Source: Lumbricus rubellus (lineage: Eukaryota; Annelida; Clitellata; Crassiclitellata; Lumbricidae). Taken from it: a stretch of 64,000 nt of DNA. The notes under the pieces are model-generated. The model was not told the DNA's origin. It was given only the letters and a program-made list of their open reading frames with translations, and searched no databases. A program made the translations under genes and the position numbers. Below, in pieces: positions 58,301 through 64,000 of the stretch; position 1 is the first letter of the stretch; the number at the start of each line of letters is the position of its first letter. Location of the stretch: the NCBI GenBank assembly GCA_945859605.1, contig OX243828.1, positions 24,666,109-24,730,108 on the forward strand. The letters run 5' to 3'.

Positions 58301-59700
58301 AGTTACCACATTCCACATTATGACCATACATAAAGGTCTTAGAAATCTGATTTCCACAAAACAAAAACTATCTTCAAATCAAAAACCTATAGATGCTATG
58401 AGTACTTCATCTGCTAACTTGTGTTGAAAGTCTGGAAGCCAAGGTCATCTCGAGGTTGCCCTTAAGTCCCAACAACGCCGGAACCAAGATGACGATTTCT
58501 GACACTTCAACGAACACTTTCCATTGCTAGCAAAAGCAATAACGTAGCAGACAAGAGTTTTAAAAACATACAGGTCAACGCTGAAAACAAACCTCAACCA
58601 GCAGATGAAATTGCCATCACACAGAGCTCTGCCCCTGCCATCACTTACATCACTAAAGAGCATTAGAAAAATGCAAAAACGTCGAAAGGAATTTAACACA
58701 GTGAAGGAATAAGAATAAAACTTCCTTTTCACCTTTACTGGGTAATTTACTTCAGAAAATCTCAGTGCAAAATTTTCACTATTCATAGCCAAAAAATCAT
58801 AAACACTTATCATCAATAACATTCCAGCACATTACTGGCTCCCAGTCTCCCAGTGTTGCTATCCAGTATCCATTGTCCTGGCTGGCAGAGCCCTTCACTC
58901 TGCCTCTAGCGAGAAGCTTTTGGTTCCGCGTGTTGAAACCTCAACATGTCCGTTTGTTTGTATGTGCACTTGTTATAGCGCCCCTTCAAGCTCTCTCTCC
59001 TCAGAAGCGCTTCCGAATGCAGAGCGGACACTGCATCAAAGTTTCACGCCGAAGTGCTGAGCAATTGTGAGGTGGATTCGAACCTCGAACCTTCCGGCTC
59101 TAAGGCAACGACACCACCACTACACCACTGTGCCCCATGTCAGCGTCGTGCTTTCTCAGTTGTAGGTTCATCTGTCTAGAATAGTCAGCTGTTGGAGATA
59201 CGCTTTATTACCTATTGGGCTGATTCATCAGCGCTATACAGGTTTCTTGGGAACAATTTGTATCACTGTGGTTGAACTGGGAGTGCCTCTAAGTGGACTT
59301 CTTGAAGAGTGCTATAAAATTCCTGGAATGAAAGAATGAATGAATGAATGAATTAAAGCAATGTATGAAACTATCGCACCTTCACGATGTTCAGAACGAC
59401 ACCAGCTCCGACCATTCCGAGTCCAGCCACTATATACGGAAAAAACACTTGCAAACCGATTTGCCACCATGTTTCCGTCATAATCTCCTCGTCCGGTCGC
59501 TTCTCCGTCTGCCGCTTTACCACAGGCACTGACTTCCTGTTCGTACCAGCACCGTCATTCAAAGCATCGGACGTCACAGAGCTGTCGGAAGAACTAGATG
59601 AGACTGGGGAATCAGGTGGAGCTCCTTTGCCTCCGAATGCCGCAAGGTCAGATGGACTGACCTTGTCAGTAGTCTGCTTACGGTGTCTGGCAGTTTGCAT
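52363..59700 (-). CDS. SLC41A1: SLC41A-type magnesium transporter, 10 exons, 484 aa
   Basis: CDS = complement(52363..52512, 53368..53516, 54210..54344, 54823..54896, 55484..55637, 56170..56316, 56868..57012, 57696..57767, 58419..58526, 59380..59700), 1455 nt, phases consistent. The family is the eukaryotic relative of bacterial MgtE; SLC41A1 acts as a Na/Mg exchanger in the plasma membrane. A Ser/Asp-rich cytosolic N-terminus (1-78) precedes the first membrane segment ([20 protein letters not shown], 81-100). The two signature loops of the duplicated MgtE-like domain are seen: [20 protein letters not shown] and [37 protein letters not shown] and [19 protein letters not shown] follow the same two-repeat plan. 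Human SLC41A1 is 513 aa. The first segment is closer to A1/A2 than A3; I cannot separate A1 from A2. The ATG at 59700 is preceded by possible 5' UTR. Confidence 0.93.
52670..52888 (+). mobile_element. Full-length tRNA-derived SINE
   Basis: TATGTGGGGCATGGTAGTGT head, B-box GGTTCGAGGTTCGAATCC at about 52717, body CTTGGGCAAGTCCTTCACTC, tail CGGGAGCGCCTCAGAGTGAG and GGGGCGCTATAACAAGTGCA. It lies in the last intron of SLC41A and is antisense to it. The best preserved copy in the window. Confidence 0.93.
53299..53360 (+). mobile_element. LINE/SINE tail fragment
   Basis: GTGTGCCTCTGAGTGAAAAA and GAGGCGCTATAACAAGTGCT form the shared tail, directly before the SLC41A exon 53368-53516 on the plus strand, only 8 bases from the donor. 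Confidence 0.8.
54430..54600 (+). mobile_element. Retroelement-like fragment
   Basis: GCGCAAGGTCACACCGAAAT begins a stretch whose reverse complement also occurs at 2868-2935. The continuation TTTGAGCCGCTTTTTGAAGG is not matched elsewhere in the window. Confidence 0.45.
55028..55262. repeat. ~35-bp tandem repeat with inverted CCAAT motifs
   Basis: The unit GGGTCACTGTAGTCGATTGG continues as TCAGAGCAAGT and occurs about seven times. Variants with CTATTGGTTACAG and with GTCACCATAGCTGATTGG alternate, giving a higher-order unit near 140 bases. Every unit but the last holds ATTGG, the complement of CCAAT. It lies in the SLC41A intron between 54896 and 55484. Confidence 0.88.
55264..55430 (+). mobile_element. 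Two retroelement tail fragments
   Basis: TTTTCCAAACTGGTGCTATA and TTTTCCAAAGTGGTGCTATA, each followed by TAAATTG, appear 125 bases apart (about 55267 and 55391). They resemble the GCGCTATATAAA tail class. Confidence 0.55.
55757..56035 (+). mobile_element. LINE 3' fragment
   Basis: The frame reads [20 protein letters not shown] then [19 protein letters not shown], a decayed relative of the RT C-terminus at 18871. The tail AGTGCCTCTGAGCAGCAGAG follows, then a GATATGATAT run. It lies in an SLC41A intron, antisense. Confidence 0.7.
57084..57535 (+). mobile_element. Possible SINE split by a LINE 3' fragment
   Basis: GTGGGGCACAGTGGATGATT and GGTTAGAGCATTCGGCCTG (57084-57123) look like a tRNA-derived head; CCTAGGGACCTCGAGCAAGT and CACTTACAGTTGCTCCGCAC (57479-57525) look like a SINE body. 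Between them, on the minus strand, 57451-57197 encodes [20 protein letters not shown] and [19 protein letters not shown], an RT C-terminus, followed by GGAGCGCCTCTGAGGAGTTT and GGCGCTATATAAATTAATG. In SLC41A intron 3. Confidence 0.68.
58962..59140 (-). mobile_element. tRNA-derived SINE
   Basis: The minus copy starts ATGGGGCACAGTGGTGTAGT, has GGTTCGAGGTTCGAATCC and ends GGAAGCGCTTCTGAGGAGAG and GGGGCGCTATAACAAGTGCA. The stretch between B-box and CAATTGCTCAGCAC is shortened. In SLC41A intron 1. Confidence 0.9.
59262..59356 (+). mobile_element. LINE/SINE tail fragment
   Basis: TGGGAGTGCCTCTAAGTGGA, CTTGAAGAGTGCTATAAAAT and a GAATGAATGAATG run. It lies 24 bases from the donor of SLC41A exon 1 on the plus strand. 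Confidence 0.78.
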
Positions 59701-62700
59701 CGTCACATTTATGTAGCTCTGTGTTTAAGCAACAATTTACCATGATTGATTCAAAGCTGTTACAGAACCGTATAGTATATACAACACATGCAGCAAGCAC
59801 ATAGAAATCAAGATAGATTTAAATAAAACAGTTTCAATTACGATCGTCTTATGAACGATTAAGTCAAACATTTAAAAAAAACATATATCTCAAGTGGTAA
59901 TATTTTACACCCTTAAAAAGATCAAAACCAATGTTAAAAATACGAATGAGCACCATTTTTGTTGATGAATCATTTATTAAATAAGATTTATCACTGACTA
60001 AAATTGAAAATAATAATTCTTCAGTTAGCATCTCTAGTGCTGGAGCGCATGTCAATGCGCGATGATGCCAGTCCGCAAACCTTAGACAGACGATTTTGCC
60101 TAATTGAATCTGATTTTGCCTAATCTGCTGGCACAGAGACCTAAAGGGCATGAAACCCTTTCAAGTCAAATAAAATCAAATCAAGTTTATTGCTCCCATA
60201 AGAAAAAAATACAACATTTACACAGTTTACTTGCTAATATAGTTAAGAAAGTTAGATATAAATACATGTGCAGACGAGTAGCATTTCCAGGGAAGCAATA
60301 GGAGCCCCAGAAGAGAAGATCCCACTAGTTAGGGGACATGTCAATAAATAAATCTATCGTAATCTCCAAACCTTCTTAAACGCCACTTGAATGACTTGAT
60401 TCCCCTATGCCATAAAACGCTCACTTTCGCGTAATCACCAATACTGGTGCACAATAATTGCGACCTAGAACACTTATGCACTGCGAACTTTAAAAAACAC
60501 CGCTCAAACATCCACACACACACACACACACACTTTAAGGATCGAATGTTTTGCCATACCGAGTCTACTTCTCTCTAATTCAATAATTTTTAGAACATAA
60601 CATTCCATTCAACACATTCAAACTTACGTATGACACTCGAACGCAGATAAAGAAATGATTTTCGCGACATGTAATTTACAAACATAACGTAAGTTTTCAG
60701 TTTAAAAGGTGCACTGTTTGTAAGCAGCAAATGCACGTATTATCGCCTATGTACGTGGTTCATCTTCTTCGTCATCATCCTCCTCTCGTGAGAAGTTCAA
60801 TGATCATGCTCTATAAAAATTATGATCTAAGACAGTGTTAAAGATTGCTCAAAAATTTCCTTTAAAAATTCATTCATCAGTAATTAAATTCAAATAACGG
60901 GTCTTTGCCTGCTGATTATGATGGAGGTTGACACAGAAGAGTACTGACGTGAACCCTCTATCAGCATCTGGGACTAGATTAGCATTCAGACATCACAGTA
61001 TAGATATCTATACTGTGCAGACATTAACGATAATAGTGGGCCTATTATGGAATTACAGTTCAGTGTTAGGCCCTATAGGCTAGCTAGTTGTTATAATGCA
61101 GTATAAATAATCACTAGGCCTAACGGGCTAGATGTAAGACTTCTCTAGGCTACAGTGAAATCTTTTTGTAATCTGAGTCGAGCAAAACAATCCTGAATAC
61201 AAACCGAATTAGAGACGCCAAGCCGATCTAGGCCTACGAAAACTGTCGAATAGGCCTATGGCTACTTGAGAGACATTCTGGCAATTCGATGCAGGTCCAT
61301 TTTATGAACGATAGATGCGGTTTCAACTAAAGATATTCACTGCTGGTTAGGCTGTTGTCTGTACGCAAGGATATAATAAACCAAGCCGTCAAAGAAAGCC
61401 ATAAATATATCGCGGCCTTTGCTATGTAAGCTATGAGCAGCTGCTGTGAATCCTTCACATAGGCTAGGCTGCTTCCCCAGAAAAGCAATAATATTAGGGT
61501 CGTGGATATAATTATGGCTGCTAGACATTGATGTCGATGAAGTCGGCAAAAGATAGAGACCTGATATAGTGGTAGGCCTATACTAATGGGCAGATCTAGA
61601 TGGGATAAACACGGAAATTGTGTTCAATGAATATTTTAGTGGTGTAAGTCAAAAGAGTGTAGTCATGGGTATATAATTATGAGTGACTTTATCTAGGTTT
61701 TAGAGGTGCTAGCTTTTATTTACTGCTTTTTAACTCTAATTAATATATTTAAACTCACGTCTGGGCCAATACAGAGCATGTATTTCACCACCTCGTATAT
61801 TATACCGGCGAGAAGAAAAATCACACCCCTTATCTTTATATGCCTGACTAACCAAATGACCGTTACTACTGATTTCATTTCAAATACTTTTTTACTGTTT
61901 CAAATTTTCTATATCTCTTCATGTACCCATGTGCGGTGTGTCACTTGGTTTTTCTTCTTTTTTTTAAAAATTAAACGAATATATATACCTAGCACCACAG
62001 GCTAAAAAAGCTGGAGCCCTGTGCTTTACTTTCAAGTGGCACTTTAGAACAGTGGCACTTTAGAACAGGCCATCTATACAATGTCAACAGGTTGTGTCAG
62101 AGTAACGCGAGTTATTCAGCAGGTTGGAGAAATTAAATGTAAAGAAGATATATTTAAGATTGCAAATAATTTTTTGGCAGCTCACAAGGCAGATCTGCCG
62201 TAAACTATGATGGCACAACCAATGCTTTAAAAGTTTGATGCCACTAAGATTGCGTTTTCTCTTGTATGCATTGAACAACTTGGGTCATTACAAGGAGCTC
62301 GTTTGTACAGCATATTCGAACCTGCAATCTTTGGATTACAAACCCAGCATTCTGCTAAACAGAACACCATACAAAACAATGACTAGCTCCATGGCATGCC
62401 ATAAGCCTCCACCACTTCACTTATATCCACTCTAACAGCAGCATAGAAGCAGCGCTTGCCTGCATTCCATCGTGCTGGAGGATACACCCATTTCCCCGAG
62501 ACTTTGGAACAGGTCCAAGTTCATTTGCATAGTACGACTATAATCATAATCTCGAGTTTTCTAGTGCCCACAAAAGCAAACTAACAGGAATCAGCTTATT
62601 CACAGGCGCCTAATCAAAACAAAATCGACAGGCAGGTCAAGATCAGACTATAGTATGTGGTAAGCTTTTAAACTTTCGACAAAATCTTCAAAATGTCGTT

Positions 62701-62864
62701 TTATTTGCTGTGGTTCGATTCTTTTAAATAATTCTTCAACCATAGTAAAAAGCTTCAATAGGACCGTCATGACAATGTCTATTGATGGCATCAGTGATCC
62801 ACTGCCAGAGAAATGTGGTTTGCATGCCCAAATCCAGGGCAAGTCACTGTTAGAAAGCCTAAGG
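59701..62864. other. Intergenic DNA between SLC41A and MRPL43
   Basis: No gene is recognised. The SLC41A promoter and 5' UTR should lie just above 59701. AAATCAAATCAAGTTTATTG near 60173 resembles a minus-strand retroelement 3' end related to 290-330. A CA run is at 60514-60533. 61020-61280 is dense in TAGGCCTA-type palindromes. 60994-61017 is a perfect 24-base palindrome (CACAGTATAGAT and its complement). Confidence 0.5.
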
Positions 62865-63226
62865 CAGCGGTTCCCGACCCGTGGCCCGCGGGCCAAAAGT
62901 GGCCCGCGAGGCCTCACAAAATGGCCCGCCATGCCTCAACAATGGCACTCCTCTTTCAAAGAATTAACAAAAATGTATGAAAAATTGACAATTTGGACAG
63001 GGTAGAACATTATAATCATGGATACTCTATTAGAAATTATTTTATTTTGAAGTCTATAAACATCAAACATTCTACTTGGAGTTAATTATAACAATTTTTA
63101 TATGCTTTTAGTTAATAAAATTTTAGCATTGTGGCCCCCTAAATGCCCTAATGTAGAAAAAGTGGCCCTCACGCCCTCCAACTTAGAAAAAGTGGCCCGA
63201 CAGTCAAAAAAGGTTGGGAACCACTG
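62865..63226. mobile_element. hAT MITE, 362 bp, 8-bp TSD
   Basis: Ends CAGCGGTTCCCGACC and GGTTGGGAACCACTG are inverted repeats, with perfect target duplication GCCTAAGG (62857-62864 and 63227-63234). AAAGTGGCCC blocks repeat near both ends. CAGTGGTTCCCAACC is a classic terminal sequence of hAT elements in many animals. Confidence 0.94.
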
Positions 63227-63379
63227 GCCTAAGGGAAACTGGAAAAGCATGGGAAGAAATGGTAAGCTGCACGAATTACTAACGAAAATCCTCAATTTTG
63301 ATTAAATTCTCATTTTGAACGACTAAAAAATGAGACAAAACTTCCACAGCCTCGAACACAGTTATCAGTTACAAGTTCA

Positions 63380-63729
63380 TTATTTTTCATCGCCTGCGAC
63401 TTCAACGACATTCCTTTCGCCGCTAAGCGACTTGCTCAGACTCGCCGACAGTCTCAGTCGTTCGGCCATCTTGATCAGTTTCTCCGACGCACTTTCTTCG
63501 CTCGTCGGAAAGTGGAAATTTTCGCGGTCGGGAAATTCCGTGATGTTGAGGTTCGTGTCTTTGTTCGTAAACGGCGTCCAGATGCCCTGAATGCTCGGCG
63601 TGTCCGTGTGCCACATCTTCCTCAGTCGCACGATCTCCTCACCCGATCGTGTGCGTAGGTGACCGACCCACTGGCATAGCTCCTCCTTCGGTTTGTTCGC
63701 TGCGTTCATGTGCACCGTGTTCCCATTTA
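63380..63729 (-). CDS. MRPL43: Mitochondrial ribosomal protein L43, last exon (partial gene)
   Basis: The exon starts after a TTTTAG acceptor at 63730 and runs to a TAA at 63380-63382, giving 115 residues plus the end of a split codon. MRPL43 is a component of the large subunit of the mitochondrial ribosome. The family wording is seen in NGNTVHMNAANKPKEEL, GEEIVRLRKMWHTDTPSIQG and WTPFTNKDTNLNI (human: [24 protein letters not shown]). A tail of about 40 residues (SEESASEKLIKMAERLRLS...) extends past that core. The 5' exons are not found between 63730 and 64000, so they must lie beyond the window. A SINE fragment begins about 27 bases upstream of the exon. Confidence 0.92.
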
Positions 63730-63756
63730 CTAAAATTTCAGAAATGACACAAAGAC

Positions 63757-63842
63757 AGCCCGTGCAGCGGCTTGAGGATTCGAAACTGGAACCCTCCGGC
63801 TCCAAAACACCGAACGCACTAATACACACTGTGCTCCACGAG
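63757..63842 (-). mobile_element. SINE head fragment
   Basis: On the minus strand TGGAGCACAGTGTGTATTAG, TTTTGGAGCCGGAGGGTTCC and AGTTTCGAATCCTCAAGCCG match the tRNA-derived head. The body and tail are missing. It is close to the MRPL43 splice acceptor. Confidence 0.8.
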
Positions 63843-64000
63843 ATTAATGCTATTACCATGACTTCGCATGACAACTTATAATATGGCATCTGAAGTAACT
63901 TTAGTTTCAGAATACTGTAACATCGTTAGAAAGTCATTTAAATAATAGTCATGCCTATGAAGCACATATAACTACAACAATGGACTCTTGAGTTACAAAG
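63843..64000. other. MRPL43 intron, nothing else seen
   Basis: AT-rich sequence to the window edge; no exon or repeat recognised. Confidence 0.5.

Noticed and set aside
41190..60000. Same-strand NDUFA12-RRS1-SLC41A as an operon
   Set aside because: Gaps of 0.8 and 2.3 kb filled with repeats and no sign of trans-splicing; co-orientation alone is not evidence.

Overview
The window is nuclear DNA of an animal: split genes with GT-AG introns, long AT-rich non-coding stretches and many short transposable elements. The gene set (KCTD7-like, MTMR14, DYRK2, NDUFA12, RRS1, SLC41A, MRPL43) is found across bilaterians. The tRNA-derived SINEs, the 'GCGCTATATAA' element tails and the frequent TAGGCCTA palindrome make me think of a marine invertebrate, perhaps an echinoderm or another non-vertebrate deuterostome. 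That placement is an impression, not proven. Gene assignments come from reading translated exons and matching family motifs known to me; no search was run.

Layout. 1-1.9 kb: AT-rich DNA with degenerate tandem repeats. 1.9-3.1 kb (minus): two-exon KCTD7/14-type BTB gene. 3.1-5.6 kb: divergent intergenic region with a hAT element inside a SINE and a 112-bp tandem duplication. 5.6-20.3 kb (plus): complete 17-exon MTMR14. 20.3-33.2 kb: gene-poor, with several MITEs, a foldback element with minisatellite arms and a ~60-bp-period array split by a MITE. 33.2-34.9 kb (minus): intronless DYRK2-type kinase. 35-38.7 kb: a broken transposon-like ORF holding a MITE, a large foldback, a ONECUT-like gene piece with a frameshift, and a ~155-bp repeat carrying YY1-type motifs. 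41.2-43.5 kb (minus): NDUFA12, 4 exons. 44.3-50.1 kb (minus): RRS1, 10 exons. 52.4-59.7 kb (minus): SLC41A Mg transporter, 10 exons. 63.4-63.7 kb (minus): last exon of MRPL43, whose 5' exons lie beyond the right edge.

The genes form no operon or joint pathway; they are unrelated housekeeping and signalling genes. The three genes between 41 and 60 kb and MRPL43 lie on the same strand, but their spacing indicates separate transcription units. Splice phases were checked at every junction of MTMR14, NDUFA12, RRS1, SLC41A and KCTD, and all reading frames close.

The repeats are rich and readable. Six hAT-type MITEs have perfect 8-bp target-site duplications, two of them inside SINEs. Three ~70-bp TTAA-flanked MITEs are present, as is a SINE family that shares its 3' tail with LINE fragments in the same window. 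I find no clear new multi-gene system. The best leads are an in-frame triplicated splice acceptor before the catalytic exon of MTMR14, a decayed duplicate of MTMR14 exon 6, a pre-miRNA-like intronic hairpin, the ONECUT-like fragment, and the foldback elements.
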